From positions 4,400,001 to 4,464,000 of the forward strand of contig NZ_CP021382.1 of assembly GCF_002162135.1 (NCBI RefSeq): DNA of 64,000 bases, read 5' to 3'. The notes beneath the pieces are model-generated. The model was not told the origin of the DNA, ran no database searches, and saw only the letters and a list, made by a program, of their open reading frames with translations. The translations under genes were made by a program, and so were the position numbers. The DNA is from Cellvibrio sp. PSBB006 (GTDB lineage Bacteria; Pseudomonadota; Gammaproteobacteria; Pseudomonadales; Cellvibrionaceae). Of the stretch, positions 40,969 through 50,848 are shown one piece after another (the stretch's first letter is position 1; each line of letters starts with the position of its first letter).

Positions 40969-42813
40969 ATGAAGTCAATCCTGATTGCCTGGGTCATGCT
41001 GTTGGCTATACCCGTTTCCGCGCAACAATATGCTATCCAGCATCTGGAGCCCGCTAATTGGTGGGTGGGCATGCGCTACCATCAGGTAGAGATTCTGGTC
41101 CACGGCGAGGATATCAGCGAGCTGACGCCGGGCATAAATTATCCCGGGGTTACCTTGGTTGAAACCAAGAAAGTTGATAACCCTAATTACCTGTTTATCA
41201 CCCTGGATATTTCTCCTTCCGCCCAGGTGGGACAATTTGCGATTGATTTCACACAAGGTGGAAAAACCCGCGTAAGTACAAATTATGTGTTAAACGCGCG
41301 TGAAAAAAATTCGGCGCAACGGCGCGGCTTTGACAGTTCGGATGTTATCTACCTGATTACGCCGGATCGTTTCGCCAATGGTGATCCGCGCAATGACAGC
41401 CTCGCGCAACTGACAGAAAAAGCGGATCGCAAGAATCCGGGTGGGCGTCACGGTGGTGATATTGCGGGCATGATACGTCACCTCGATTACATCGCCGATA
41501 TGGGCTTTACGCAAATTTGGCCCAACCCCCTGTTGGAAAATAACCAACCGGCTTATTCCTATCACGGCTATGCCGCCACCCATAATTATTTAATCGATCC
41601 GCGTTTTGGCAGTAATGAGGATTTCAAAAAATTTGTAACCGAGGCGCGCAAAAAAGGCATCGGTGTTATTCAGGATATTATCCTCAACCACATCGGTTCT
41701 GAACATTGGTGGATGAAAGATTTACCATCACAGGATTGGTTGAACAACCCGCAAACTTACGTTGAAACCAATCATCGCCGCACTACTATTCAAGACCCCT
41801 ATGCAGCACCAGCAGACAAAGCCCAATTTGTCGGAGGCTGGTTTTCGCGTGCTATGCCGGATCTGAACCAACGCAATCCGCTGGTGGCACGCTATCTGAT
41901 TCAGAACACTTTGTGGTGGATCGAGTACGCCGGCTTATCCGGTATTCGCGAAGATACTTACGGTTACGCGGATGAAAAATTTCTTACAGCCTGGGCCAAA
42001 GCGGTCATGGAAGAATACCCAAACCTGAATATTGTCGGCGAAGAGTGGAGTAGTAATCCCAATATCGTTGCACATTGGCAGAAGGGTAAAGATAACCCTA
42101 GCGGTCATGTGCCCTACGCACCGAGTATGATGGACTTTGGGATTCACGATGCGCTACGTATTGCACTGTTGGAGAAAGAAGGCTGGGACACCGGCTTGAT
42201 TCGTTTGTACGAAACGCTGGCCAATGATTTTATTTATCCCGATCCATACAATCTGGTGATCTTTCCGGAGAATCACGATACGTCGCGCATCTACAGTTTT
42301 TTGCATGAAGATGTGGACCTTTTCAGGATGGCTATGGTGTATATGGCTACCATGCGGGGTATCCCGCAATTCTATTATGGCTCGGAAATTTTAATGACCA
42401 GCCCGCGCGAGCGCGACGATGGTGCGGTGCGCGCCGATATGCCCGGCGGCTGGCGTGGTGATGATAAAAATGCTTTTACTGGAAAAGGCTTGAATAAAGC
42501 GCAACGGGACACCCAGGCATTTATTAAGCGCTTATTGAACTGGCGAAAAAACGCAACGGTAGCCCACAGCGGGAAACTGCAACACTTTGCACCCATTGAC
42601 GGCGTCTATGTTTATTTTCGTTACGACGACGAGAACACACTGATGGTCGTCTTGAATAAAAATGACACGGAAGTAACGCTTGACCTCAAGCGCTTCAACG
42701 ATTTTATTGCCGACAATGCATCGGGTATAGATGTGCTGACGGGGAAGAAAGTTAATCTGGCATCCGGCCTGACGCTGGGGAAAAAATCCTCGACGATTAT
42801 TGAGCTTCGTTAA
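40969..42813 (+). CDS. SusA-like periplasmic GH13 neopullulanase/cyclomaltodextrinase
   Basis: 614 residues with signal peptide (MKSILIAWVMLLAIPVSA). An N-terminal Ig-like domain (about 20-115) typical of SusA and related cyclomaltodextrinases precedes the barrel. GH13 residues: VIYLITPDRFANGD, nucleophile D329 in GIREDTYGY, acid/base E358 in IVGEEW, D437 in ENHDTSR. It would cut maltodextrins, pullulan or cyclodextrins after import into the periplasm. It is 17 bp from the halogenase gene and 28 bp from the GH97 gene, so it is one operon. Confidence 0.92.
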   Translation: MKSILIAWVMLLAIPVSAQQYAIQHLEPANWWVGMRYHQVEILVHGEDISELTPGINYPGVTLVETKKVDNPNYLFITLDISPSAQVGQFAIDFTQGGKTRVSTNYVLNAREKNSAQRRGFDSSDVIYLITPDRFANGDPRNDSLAQLTEKADRKNPGGRHGGDIAGMIRHLDYIADMGFTQIWPNPLLENNQPAYSYHGYAATHNYLIDPRFGSNEDFKKFVTEARKKGIGVIQDIILNHIGSEHWWMKDLPSQDWLNNPQTYVETNHRRTTIQDPYAAPADKAQFVGGWFSRAMPDLNQRNPLVARYLIQNTLWWIEYAGLSGIREDTYGYADEKFLTAWAKAVMEEYPNLNIVGEEWSSNPNIVAHWQKGKDNPSGHVPYAPSMMDFGIHDALRIALLEKEGWDTGLIRLYETLANDFIYPDPYNLVIFPENHDTSRIYSFLHEDVDLFRMAMVYMATMRGIPQFYYGSEILMTSPRERDDGAVRADMPGGWRGDDKNAFTGKGLNKAQRDTQAFIKRLLNWRKNATVAHSGKLQHFAPIDGVYVYFRYDDENTLMVVLNKNDTEVTLDLKRFNDFIADNASGIDVLTGKKVNLASGLTLGKKSSTIIELR

Positions 42814-42841
42814 TTATTAGTGAAAGCCTGTGGAGAACACC

Positions 42842-44911
42842 ATGACGATAAAAGCAACTTTCATAGGGCGCAGCATCCTGCTTTGTTCAGCATTGATAAG
42901 CCTGAACCTTGCAGCGGAAACGCTTAAGGTCGCATCACCTGACGGCAATATTGTCTTCCATGTCAGTGATGACAATGGCCTGCCGGGTTACCGGATCGAC
43001 TTTCGCGGCAAGGAAGTCATTAGCCCGTCTGCATTGGGGCTGGAGTTCAAAGGGGTAGAGGGCTTTGTTCGCGACCTGAAGATTACCGACCACAAAAAAA
43101 CGCAGCAGGATTCTACCTGGGAACAACCCTGGGGCGAACGGCGCCTGGTACGTGATCAGCACAATGAACTGACGGTGACCTTTGCGCGTACCGAGAAAAA
43201 ATCTTCCAATCATTTCACCCTGCGCGTGCGCGTATTTAACGACGGTATCGGGTTCCGCTATGAAGTGCCGCAACAGAAAAAACTGGCTGATAATCGCCAG
43301 GGCAAGATTGATATCATCGATGAAAAAACCACGTTCAGTTTGCCCACACCCGAGCAAACCAAAACCTGGTGGATTCCGTCGCGCGGCTGGAATCGCTATG
43401 AATATTTGTACAACACCACCATGCTCGATGTGGTGGATCGGGTACACACACCGGTTACTTTCAAATCATCCACGGGCGTGCACCTGAGTATTCATGAAGC
43501 CGCGTTGGTGGATTACGCAGCCATGACATTGGACCAACAGCGAAACGGTGTGTTGAAAGCGGATTTAACGCCCTGGTCGGATGGTGTTCGCGTGAAGACG
43601 CAGCTGCCTTTCAAAACACCCTGGCGCACCATTCAGATTGCAGCGGAGGCTACAGGCTTATTGAATTCTGATTTGATTTTGAATCTGAATGAACCGAATA
43701 AACTTGGCGATGTGTCCTGGGTGGAGCCGGGCAAATATGTCGGTATCTGGTGGGGCATGCATGTGGGAACTGCAACCTGGGGCTCCGGTGAAAAACACGG
43801 TGCAACCACCGCAGAAACCAAACGCCACATGGATTTCGCTGCACAGCATGGATTTTCCGGTGTACTGGTCGAAGGTTGGAACATCGGCTGGGATGGCGAC
43901 TGGTATGCCAACGGCGACATCTTCAGCTTTACCAAACCTTATCCGGACTTTAATTTGCCGGAGATTACCGTTTACGGAAAATCCAAAGGCGTGCGTTTGA
44001 TCGGCCATCACGAAACCTCTGGTGCGGTAACAAACTATAAAAACCAGATGGCTGATGCATTTGATCTTTATCAACAGCATAACGTTGCCCAGGTTAAGAC
44101 TGGCTACGTTGCTGATGGCGGAAAAATAAAACGCATTGATGAACAGGGCATTGTGCGTAACGAGTGGCACGACGGGCAATTTATGGTGGGGGAATACCTG
44201 CGCTCAGTGACCGAGGCGGCCAAACGCAAAATCAGTATCAACACCCACGAACCGATCAAGGACACGGGCTTGCGTCGCACCTATCCCAACTGGATTGCAC
44301 GGGAAGGCGCGCGTGGCCAGGAATACAACGCCTGGGGCTCGCCACCAAACTCTGCTGAACACACCGCTATCCTGCCGTTTACGCGTATGTTATCCGGCCC
44401 CATGGATTACACACCGGGTATTTTTGATCTTGCTCCTTACGGACTCGCTGCTGAAAACCGTGTGCGCTCCACCCTCGCAAAAGAATTATCGCTCTACGTC
44501 GTGCTGTACAGCCCGATTCAAATGGTGGCTGATCTGCTGGAAAATTATGAAAAACATACGGATGCATTTCAATTTATTCGCGATGTGCCCACCGACTGGG
44601 AGGAGAGTCGCGCGCTTGCGGGAGAAGTGGGGGACTATGTCGTGTTCGCACGCAAAGAACGCGCTGGTGAAGATTGGTACCTCGGTGCATTGACTGATGA
44701 GGACGCGCGCAAGCTCAGCGTATCGCTAGATTTTCTTTCGCCGGATAAAAACTACGAGGCGCAGATTTATCGCGATGGGCCAGACGCCGATTGGAAAACC
44801 AATCCGTATGCAATGGTTATCGAAAAGAAAACCATGAAGCGTGGCGATACACTGCAACTCGACCTGGCTACCAGCGGCGGTGCCGCGATTCGTTTTAAAG
44901 CGTTGGACTGA
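42842..44911 (+). CDS. GH97 alpha-glucosidase (SusB-like)
   Basis: 689 residues from ATG 42842, with GTGGAG just upstream; GTG 42830 is less likely because it lies in that site. A signal peptide (MTIKATFIGRSILLCSALISLNLAA) is followed by the GH97 N-terminal beta-sandwich, which starts at KVASPDGNIVFHVSDDNG. The TIM barrel carries the family motif THEPIKDTGLRRTYPN (E470) and REGARGQEYNAWG (E488, E494), which fits the inverting, calcium-dependent SusB branch. It would release glucose from non-reducing ends of maltodextrins in the periplasm. Confidence 0.93.
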   Translation: MTIKATFIGRSILLCSALISLNLAAETLKVASPDGNIVFHVSDDNGLPGYRIDFRGKEVISPSALGLEFKGVEGFVRDLKITDHKKTQQDSTWEQPWGERRLVRDQHNELTVTFARTEKKSSNHFTLRVRVFNDGIGFRYEVPQQKKLADNRQGKIDIIDEKTTFSLPTPEQTKTWWIPSRGWNRYEYLYNTTMLDVVDRVHTPVTFKSSTGVHLSIHEAALVDYAAMTLDQQRNGVLKADLTPWSDGVRVKTQLPFKTPWRTIQIAAEATGLLNSDLILNLNEPNKLGDVSWVEPGKYVGIWWGMHVGTATWGSGEKHGATTAETKRHMDFAAQHGFSGVLVEGWNIGWDGDWYANGDIFSFTKPYPDFNLPEITVYGKSKGVRLIGHHETSGAVTNYKNQMADAFDLYQQHNVAQVKTGYVADGGKIKRIDEQGIVRNEWHDGQFMVGEYLRSVTEAAKRKISINTHEPIKDTGLRRTYPNWIAREGARGQEYNAWGSPPNSAEHTAILPFTRMLSGPMDYTPGIFDLAPYGLAAENRVRSTLAKELSLYVVLYSPIQMVADLLENYEKHTDAFQFIRDVPTDWEESRALAGEVGDYVVFARKERAGEDWYLGALTDEDARKLSVSLDFLSPDKNYEAQIYRDGPDADWKTNPYAMVIEKKTMKRGDTLQLDLATSGGAAIRFKALD

Positions 44912-44914
44912 TCG

Positions 44915-46795
44915 ATGAAGCGTAAACATGTATTGCTAATTGGCGCTGCCCTTGCAGGACTCGGTGCTTGCACAACGCAAGCACCGCCGACGCAAACTCT
45001 GGCTGAACCGGCGGGCAAGCCAGTGGTGTATCAGGTATTTACCCGTTTGTTCGGCAATACCAATACCACCAATAAACCCTGGGGCACCATTGAAGAAAAC
45101 GGTGTGGGGAAATTTAATGATTTTACCGATACCGCGCTGGCTGAAATCAAAGCCATGGGTGTGACTCACATCTGGTACACCGGTGTGCCGCACCATGCGG
45201 TGATTCGTGATTACTCCGCTTACGGCATCAGTAACGATGATCCGGATGTCGTAAAAGGGCGCGCCGGTTCACCCTACGCAGTAAAAGATTATTACAGTGT
45301 AAATCCCGATTTGGCCGTTGATCCGGAACGGCGCCTGGAAGAATTTCAGGCGCTGATCGAGCGCACGCATCAGCATGGGATGAAGGTTGTTATTGATATC
45401 GTGCCGAATCACGTCGCGCGCCATTATGAATCCCTGCATAAACCGGAAGGCGTGCAGGATTTCGGTGCTGACGACGATACATCAGTAGCTTACCTGCGTA
45501 GCAATAATTTCTATTATGTGCCCGGCGAAGCTTTTCGTGTGCCCGACCCTTTGGAAAATTATCGTCCCCTGGGTGGAGATGCGCATCCGCTCGCCGACGG
45601 AAAATTTACCGAAGTGCCCGCCAAATGGACCGGTAATGGTTCGCGTAAAGCCCAACCGCATTTTCACGATTGGTATGAAACCGTAAAGATTAATTACGGT
45701 GTACGGCCCGATGGCAGTTACGACTTCCCGTCATTGCCGGCAACCTACGCAGAAAAAAATTATCGCGCGCACGCCGCGTTTTGGGCCGATAAAGATGTAC
45801 CCGATTCCTGGAAAAAATTTCGCGATATCACACACTACTGGTTGGACATGGGTGTCGAGGGTTTTCGTTTTGATATGGCGGAGATGGTGCCGGTAGAGTT
45901 CTGGAGCTATTTGAATTCGTCGATCAAATTAAAAAATCCGGATGCGTTTTTATTGGCCGAGGTCTACAACCCCAAGGAATATCGCAACTACCTGCATCTG
46001 GGCAAGATGGACTACCTCTACGATAAAGTGGAGTTCTACGATACGCTCAAAACCATTATGCAAGGCACGGGTTCTATCGACAGTCTGGTGGCGATCCAGG
46101 CGGGCCTGGCGGATATCGAAGCGCATATGCTGCACTTCCTGGAAAATCACGATGAGCAGCGTATCGCCAGCCCGGATTTTGCCGGCAGTGCAGAAAAAGG
46201 TAAGCCGGCGATGGTGGTATCGGCCTTGATCAGTCGTTCACCGACGATGATTTACTTCGGTCAGGAAGTGGGCGAAGACGGCATGCTGGATTCCGGCTTT
46301 GGCGATCCCTCGCGCACCAGTATCTTTGATTACGCCGGCGTACCCGCCCATCAGCGATGGATGAACGGCGGTAAGTTTGACGGCGGGCGCCTGAGTAATC
46401 AGGAGCAAGCCCTGCGTGATTTTTACCAGCGGTTATTGAATTTCTCAGCCCACAGCCCGGCGATGCGTGGCTCCTATCAGGAGCTTCACACCCACAATCG
46501 GGCGACCACGGCAGGCTACACAGAAGACGTCTTCGCCTTTGCCCGTTGGGCAGATACGCAAAAGTTAATCGTGATCAGCAATTTTTCCGCGACAGAAACG
46601 CGCGCCTTTAACCTGCAGATACCCAAGAGCCTGCTAACAACCTGGGCATTAGCGGTAGGGGATTATCCCTTGCGGGATCAATTGGGCGAACAGAAAACGC
46701 TGACACTGGCAGCTCGACAAACCCATGCCAGCGTGCCGGTCAGGCTGGCTCCGCTGGAGTCCCTGGTGTTAACAATCGGCCAGCCGTCTCATTGA
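44915..46795 (+). CDS. GH13 alpha-amylase lipoprotein
   Basis: 626 residues; lipobox LGAC with C19. GH13 residues: VVYQVFTRLFGN at the start, VVIDIVPNHVAR, nucleophile D320 in GFRFDMAEM, acid/base E349 in LLAEVYNP and D413 in ENHDEQR. It would act as an amylase at the outer membrane or periplasmic face, functionally like SusG, although the sequence is of a different subfamily style. It starts 3 nt after the GH97 stop, so it is the last gene of the operon. It has a beta-rich C-terminal domain (about 520-626). Confidence 0.9.
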   Translation: MKRKHVLLIGAALAGLGACTTQAPPTQTLAEPAGKPVVYQVFTRLFGNTNTTNKPWGTIEENGVGKFNDFTDTALAEIKAMGVTHIWYTGVPHHAVIRDYSAYGISNDDPDVVKGRAGSPYAVKDYYSVNPDLAVDPERRLEEFQALIERTHQHGMKVVIDIVPNHVARHYESLHKPEGVQDFGADDDTSVAYLRSNNFYYVPGEAFRVPDPLENYRPLGGDAHPLADGKFTEVPAKWTGNGSRKAQPHFHDWYETVKINYGVRPDGSYDFPSLPATYAEKNYRAHAAFWADKDVPDSWKKFRDITHYWLDMGVEGFRFDMAEMVPVEFWSYLNSSIKLKNPDAFLLAEVYNPKEYRNYLHLGKMDYLYDKVEFYDTLKTIMQGTGSIDSLVAIQAGLADIEAHMLHFLENHDEQRIASPDFAGSAEKGKPAMVVSALISRSPTMIYFGQEVGEDGMLDSGFGDPSRTSIFDYAGVPAHQRWMNGGKFDGGRLSNQEQALRDFYQRLLNFSAHSPAMRGSYQELHTHNRATTAGYTEDVFAFARWADTQKLIVISNFSATETRAFNLQIPKSLLTTWALAVGDYPLRDQLGEQKTLTLAARQTHASVPVRLAPLESLVLTIGQPSH

Positions 46796-46895
46796 GGCGG
46801 TGCCGATTAATTGTCCAATAAACCCGCCAACTGCGGTGAAATTGTGCAAAAAATACGTAAACCTCTCCCAAGCTTGCAGATCAGTACACTTTCTG

Positions 46896-46924
46896 CTTGA
46901 CTCAGTAGTAACAGAACATTAGAA
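46896..46924 (+). promoter_or_regulatory. Possible promoter for the NTF2-like gene
   Basis: TTGACT (46896-46901), a 17-bp spacer and TAGAAA (46919-46924) in the 239-bp gap after the amylase operon. The -35 is close to consensus; the -10 is moderate. No operator palindrome lies nearby. Confidence 0.35.
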
Positions 46925-47034
46925 AGGCATCTTTACGTCTGCTGTTAGTTCAATTTGCTAATTAAATTGTTCATTGGGTTCCTCCGCGCAGTATCCTTCC
47001 GTCCGAACCCGGCAGTGTCATTCAGAGTGAGATC

Positions 47035-47421
47035 ATGCAGCCCAAAGAAATCGTCACCCAATTTATCCAGGGAATAAAATCCCAACATTTTGATCAGGCC
47101 AAGCACTTGTTGCATGTTGACGGCTTCGAATACATCGGCCCGAACATGTACTTTACTGACCCGGAAGACATGCTTGCCTACCTCTTTGGTATGGCCGGTA
47201 TTCAGAAGGATATTGTGGTGCGCGAGATCGCGGCAGAGGGCAATTCGGTGTTCGGCGTACTGGATTACAAGACCTACTTTGAGCCCATTGGCGATGTGCG
47301 TATCGCTATCTGGTGTACCGTCGATGGTGACAAGATTCGTAAGGTGGAAGGCTTCTACAACGCCGCCGTGGTCGAAAATATGCTGAATGTCGAAGGCCAG
47401 ACCTTTCCCCCGATGCCGTAA
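47035..47421 (+). CDS. NTF2-like (SnoaL-type) protein
   Basis: 128 residues with the cone-shaped NTF2-like fold pattern: an N-terminal helix (QPKEIVTQFIQGIKS), a DYKTYFEPIGDVRIAIWC strand pair and VEGFYN near the end. Such proteins are often small hydrolases or isomerases or simply ligand-binding. No partner gene indicates a substrate. Start at ATG 47035. Confidence 0.75.
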   Translation: MQPKEIVTQFIQGIKSQHFDQAKHLLHVDGFEYIGPNMYFTDPEDMLAYLFGMAGIQKDIVVREIAAEGNSVFGVLDYKTYFEPIGDVRIAIWCTVDGDKIRKVEGFYNAAVVENMLNVEGQTFPPMP

Positions 47422-47528
47422 TGCCTTTATAGGTATTGGCTATCTAATCCATAACATCAATTGTCTTTAGCTTTTGCGGTGCCAGGCGTATTCTGGGTTC
47501 ATCAAGTAACCCAAAAGGAGCAGGCACC

Positions 47529-47738
47529 ATGGCCAAGACAATGACTTTCGCAACAATTCACTTCACCGTCGCTTTTTCGGTCGCCTACGCCCTGACAGGT
47601 GATGTCCTGGTGGGCAGTGCGGTGGCGATGGTTGAACCTGCGGTCAATACTGTCGCTTTCTACTTCCACGAGTTGGGCTGGAAGAAATTCGAGGCGCATA
47701 AACAAGTTCTACAACAATTTTTTGCTGAAACAGTTTAG
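47529..47738 (+). CDS. DUF2061 small membrane protein
   Basis: 69 residues with two short membrane segments (about 5-25 and 27-45) and the family pattern TIHFTVAFSVAYALTGD, then VEPAVNTVAFYFHELGW. Function is unknown. An AAGGAG site precedes ATG 47529, and a clean terminator follows the gene. Confidence 0.85.
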   Translation: MAKTMTFATIHFTVAFSVAYALTGDVLVGSAVAMVEPAVNTVAFYFHELGWKKFEAHKQVLQQFFAETV

Positions 47739-47801
47739 GTTCCGGGCCTGTTAAATCGGCCCGGCCAAACACAGAATCCACAGGATGGGTAACCGGGGGA
47801 A

Positions 47802-47836
47802 AACCGGAGTGATTAACCACCACTCCGGTTTTTTTA
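47802..47836. terminator. Bidirectional Rho-independent terminator
   Basis: AACCGGAGTG / CACTCCGGTT, a perfect 10-bp stem with 9-nt loop followed by a T-run. It sits between the convergent DUF2061 and peroxiredoxin genes. Confidence 0.9.
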
Positions 47837-47845
47837 TTTGAAGAG

Positions 47846-48484
47846 TTATTGTCTTGGATCGGGCGTCATCCGCAGGTAAGGCTTGATGACCTTGTAACCT
47901 TTCGGAAAGCGCTGCTTGATCTCGTCCGGGTCTTGCAGTGCCGGGACAATCACAACATCTTCGCCCGGTTTCCAGTTGCCGGGTGTGGCTACCTTGTGAT
48001 GTTCGGTCAGTTGCAGCGAATCAATCACGCGCAAAATCTCATCAAAGTTGCGTCCAGTACTAGCCGGGTAGGTGATGATCAAACGAATTTTCTTGGCCGG
48101 ATCGATGATAAACAACGAACGCACCGTCAGTGTTGCGTTGGCGTTGGGGTGAATCATGTCGTACAAGTCAGACACCTTGCGATCCGCATCCGCAATGATC
48201 GGAAAATTAACGCGGGTGTTTTGGGTTTCGTTGATATCGTTTACCCAGGCGTGGTGAGAGTCGACCGGGTCCACACTCAGCGCAATGGCTTTTACGTTGC
48301 GCTTTTCAAATTCCTCTTTCAGTTTGGCGGTAAGGCCAAGTTCGGTGGTGCAGACCGGCGTAAAATCAGACGGGTGCGAAAAAAGTACACCCCAGCTATC
48401 ACCCAGCCATTCATGAAACTTGATGACGCCAGCGGTGGATTCCTGTTCAAAATCCGGTGCGGTATCGCCTAATCGTAATGTCAT
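47846..48484 (-). CDS. 1-Cys peroxiredoxin (Prx6 type)
   Basis: 212 residues from ATG 48484, chosen because AAGGAG lies 7 nt upstream; the earlier ATG 48490 is too close to that site. The peroxidatic cysteine is C45 in HPSDFTPVCTTE, with no resolving cysteine near the C-terminus. The long C-terminal domain (TGRNFDEILRVIDSLQLT, then VATPGNWKPGEDV) is typical of Prx6. It reduces hydrogen peroxide and organic hydroperoxides in the cytoplasm. Confidence 0.93.
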   Translation of the reverse strand: MTLRLGDTAPDFEQESTAGVIKFHEWLGDSWGVLFSHPSDFTPVCTTELGLTAKLKEEFEKRNVKAIALSVDPVDSHHAWVNDINETQNTRVNFPIIADADRKVSDLYDMIHPNANATLTVRSLFIIDPAKKIRLIITYPASTGRNFDEILRVIDSLQLTEHHKVATPGNWKPGEDVVIVPALQDPDEIKQRFPKGYKVIKPYLRMTPDPRQ

Positions 48485-48588
48485 AGCCATTCTCCTTTCC
48501 AGAACATGTGGGCACTTATCTTAAGTAGAAACCTAACCGCAGAGAAAGACTATTTTGCTCTTTGGTTAGAACGGAAATGGGTAGGCGG

Positions 48589-49341
48589 TCAATCCTGCTT
48601 TGCTTCTTCGATCTCGCGGGCTTCCTTATTCTTATGCAATATGCGACCTACAAACACACCGACCTCAAACAGCATCCACATAGGCAAGGCGAGCAGAATT
48701 TGCGAGAACACATCCGGCGGGGTCAGTAGCATCCCAATAATAAAGCAGCCGACCACGATGTAAGGGCGCTTGGCCGCCAGGCCATCCGGTGTCAGCACGC
48801 CGGCATGGATCATCAGGATCACCGCAATAGGAATTTCAAACGCAAACCCGAAAGCAAAAAATAACTGCAAAACGAAATCCAGATATTTTGCGATATCGGT
48901 CATGGTTGCCACGCCTTCCAGGCCGATCCCGGTGACAAAGCCAAACAGCAGTGGAAATACCACGAAATACGCGAAGGTCATGCCCGCGTAAAACAGGAAT
49001 ACGCTGGAAATTAACAGTGGCGCGGCGAGACGTTGTTCATGTTTATACAAGCCGGGAGCAATGAACGCCCAGATCTGATAAAGGATGTAAGGAATGGATA
49101 GCAGAACAGCGGCAAAAAAAGTCAGCTTCAGTGGTGTCAGGAAAGGCGAGACCACATCGGTGGCAATCATGCTGGTGTTTTCCGGCAGCAGGTTTTGCAA
49201 GGGCGCCGAAATGATGTAGTAAATATCGTTAGAAAAATAAAACAGACAACAAAAAACGACCAGCACGAAGATCACGGTATGTAATAACCGCGTGCGTAAC
49301 TCAATCAAATGTTGTACCAGCGGAAGCTCTCTGTCACTCAT
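48589..49341 (-). CDS. tatC: Twin-arginine translocase subunit TatC
   Basis: About 250 residues with six membrane helices, beginning [19 protein letters not shown], the conserved cytoplasmic N-terminus that binds twin-arginine signal peptides. The loop with [14 protein letters not shown] and the [16 protein letters not shown] helix are also typical. It forms the receptor complex with TatB for export of folded proteins. ATG 49341 lies 5 nt after the tatB stop. Last gene of the hisI-hisE-tatABC run. Confidence 0.95.
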   Translation of the reverse strand: MSDRELPLVQHLIELRTRLLHTVIFVLVVFCCLFYFSNDIYYIISAPLQNLLPENTSMIATDVVSPFLTPLKLTFFAAVLLSIPYILYQIWAFIAPGLYKHEQRLAAPLLISSVFLFYAGMTFAYFVVFPLLFGFVTGIGLEGVATMTDIAKYLDFVLQLFFAFGFAFEIPIAVILMIHAGVLTPDGLAAKRPYIVVGCFIIGMLLTPPDVFSQILLALPMWMLFEVGVFVGRILHKNKEAREIEEAKQD

Positions 49342-49346
49342 AGCTA

Positions 49347-49745
49347 TCAATGGCCGCTTTTTTCAGGGACGGTGGGAGATGGCGCGTCATCAGGCTTGGC
49401 TGCGTCAGCCGGCTTTTCATCCATATGGGCATGGTCAGGCAGTTCGACATGTTCCTGGTAAGCGCGCGGTTTTGGTTCGGCTTGTTCTCCATCCTTGACG
49501 GCGTTCTCGATTTCGCGGCGCGTTTTTTCCAGGCTTTGCATAATCTCTTCATTGTGCAGCTGGCGGCGAATATCGTCAGCGCCGATCTGGCGCTCCAACT
49601 CGCTGCGTGTTTCGCGCAGGCTGCGTTTCAGGCGGCCAATCCACAGGCTGACGGCGCGTACCGTTTCCGGTAAACGCTCCGGCCCAATGACCACCAGGCC
49701 CACAATGGCGCACAAGATTAATTCAAAAAAACTGATATCAAACAC
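49347..49745 (-). CDS. tatB: Twin-arginine translocase subunit TatB
   Basis: 132 residues from a GTG start at 49745; the family starts (M)[25 protein letters not shown], and here the first codon before FDISFFEL is GTG. An open extension to 49781 has no family support. One N-terminal membrane helix with the GPERLP hinge is followed by an amphipathic helix and a charged tail rich in Pro and Asp. It works with TatC in signal peptide recognition. Confidence 0.93.
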   Translation of the reverse strand: MFDISFFELILCAIVGLVVIGPERLPETVRAVSLWIGRLKRSLRETRSELERQIGADDIRRQLHNEEIMQSLEKTRREIENAVKDGEQAEPKPRAYQEHVELPDHAHMDEKPADAAKPDDAPSPTVPEKSGH

Positions 49746-49817
49746 ACAATTACCTGTCGCGGTTGATCGGGTCAGGGTCATGCCAACTAAATGGCATGAC
49801 CAACCTTGGTTTGCACA

Positions 49818-50054
49818 TTACTTCTGCTCAGTTTTTTCTTTTTGTGCGCTGGTGATGTTGTCCTGGGCAGTTTTGTCTTCAACATTTCTGGTGTCGTTTT
49901 TTGCTTCGTCTTCATCGCCGATGGATTTTTTGAATCCCTTGATGGCGCTGCCAAGATCGCTGCCGAGTGAACGCAGACGCTTGGTGCCGAATAACATGAT
50001 CACGATTGCCAGAATGATCAACAATTGCCAAATACTGATACCGCTGATACCCAT
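49818..50054 (-). CDS. tatA: Twin-arginine translocase subunit TatA
   Basis: 78 residues: an N-terminal membrane helix ([17 protein letters not shown]), the [21 protein letters not shown] amphipathic helix split at Leu/Gly, and an acidic, lysine-rich tail. It forms the pore-like assembly of the Tat translocase. AGAGGAAAT lies just before ATG 50054. Confidence 0.95.
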   Translation of the reverse strand: MGISGISIWQLLIILAIVIMLFGTKRLRSLGSDLGSAIKGFKKSIGDEDEAKNDTRNVEDKTAQDNITSAQKEKTEQK

Positions 50055-50081
50055 AATATTTCCTCTGTCTTTCAGTAGGGG

Positions 50082-50420
50082 TTATTGCTTGCGCGAGGCC
50101 TTTTCGGCATGGCCGGATACATCAAAACGTCGCGCCAGTTCGTTCAGGACCGAGTCGGCGTTTTCACCCAGGTGAGATAACATCACCAGGGTGTGGAACC
50201 ACAGATCGGCTGTTTCGTAAATCAACTCGCTGGTGTCACCGCTGGCTTGTGCATCTTTGGCAGCCAGCAGTGTTTCGGTGCATTCCTCACCGACTTTTTC
50301 CAATATTTTATTCAATCCTTTTTTATGCAGGCTGGCCACATAGGAGCTGTCTGCATCGGCATTGTTCTTACGCGCTTCCAGGATCTGCGTCAGTTGTTCC
50401 AGTATGTCGTGAGCGTTCAT
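50082..50420 (-). CDS. hisE: Phosphoribosyl-ATP pyrophosphatase HisE
   Basis: 112 residues. It carries the MazG-like four-helix motif of His[17 protein letters not shown] and [18 protein letters not shown], with acidic metal ligands. It performs the second step of histidine synthesis (PR-ATP to PR-AMP). HisE is a separate gene here, not fused to HisI. It lies between hisI and tatA on the same strand. Confidence 0.95.
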   Translation of the reverse strand: MNAHDILEQLTQILEARKNNADADSSYVASLHKKGLNKILEKVGEECTETLLAAKDAQASGDTSELIYETADLWFHTLVMLSHLGENADSVLNELARRFDVSGHAEKASRKQ

Positions 50421-50438
50421 AAATTGTGTCGGGCGTTA

Positions 50439-50840
50439 TTATTGATAGATATCTTTCGGGTCTTTGAGCACGGCATCGACCACCTGCCATTCGCCGTCTT
50501 TCAGCACGCGATAAAAACAGGACTCCCGTCCTGTATGACAGGCAATACCGCCCATTTGCTCAACTTGCAGGACGATCACATCGGCATCGCAATCGAGGCG
50601 AATTTCACTCAGATGTTGCACGTGACCGGAGGTCTCACCCTTATGCCATAAACGGTTGCGCGAGCGCGACCAATAGACCGCCTGGTTCAATTCGGCGCTG
50701 CGTTGCAAGGCTTCGCGATTCATCCAGGCCATCATCAGAATGCGGCCGCTTTGTGCGTCCTGGGCGATCGCTGGCACCAGGCCGTCGTTGTCCCATTTAA
50801 TGCTATTGAGCCAATCGTTAGAACTGTCGGTTGTTACCAT
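50439..50840 (-). CDS. hisI: Phosphoribosyl-AMP cyclohydrolase HisI
   Basis: 133 residues from ATG 50840; a TTG at 50852 overlaps the upstream stop and is less likely. Conserved features: the segment [30 protein letters not shown], the acidic cluster [15 protein letters not shown] and [11 protein letters not shown] with the zinc-binding cysteines. It performs the third step of histidine synthesis. It stands just downstream of the aldo/keto reductase, probably in the same operon. Confidence 0.95.
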   Translation of the reverse strand: MVTTDSSNDWLNSIKWDNDGLVPAIAQDAQSGRILMMAWMNREALQRSAELNQAVYWSRSRNRLWHKGETSGHVQHLSEIRLDCDADVIVLQVEQMGGIACHTGRESCFYRVLKDGEWQVVDAVLKDPKDIYQ

Positions 50841-50848
50841 AAATCGAT

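Noticed and set aside
50082..50840. A novel his-tat coupling
   Set aside because: hisI-hisE followed by tatABC is a known gene order in many proteobacteria and needs no new explanation.
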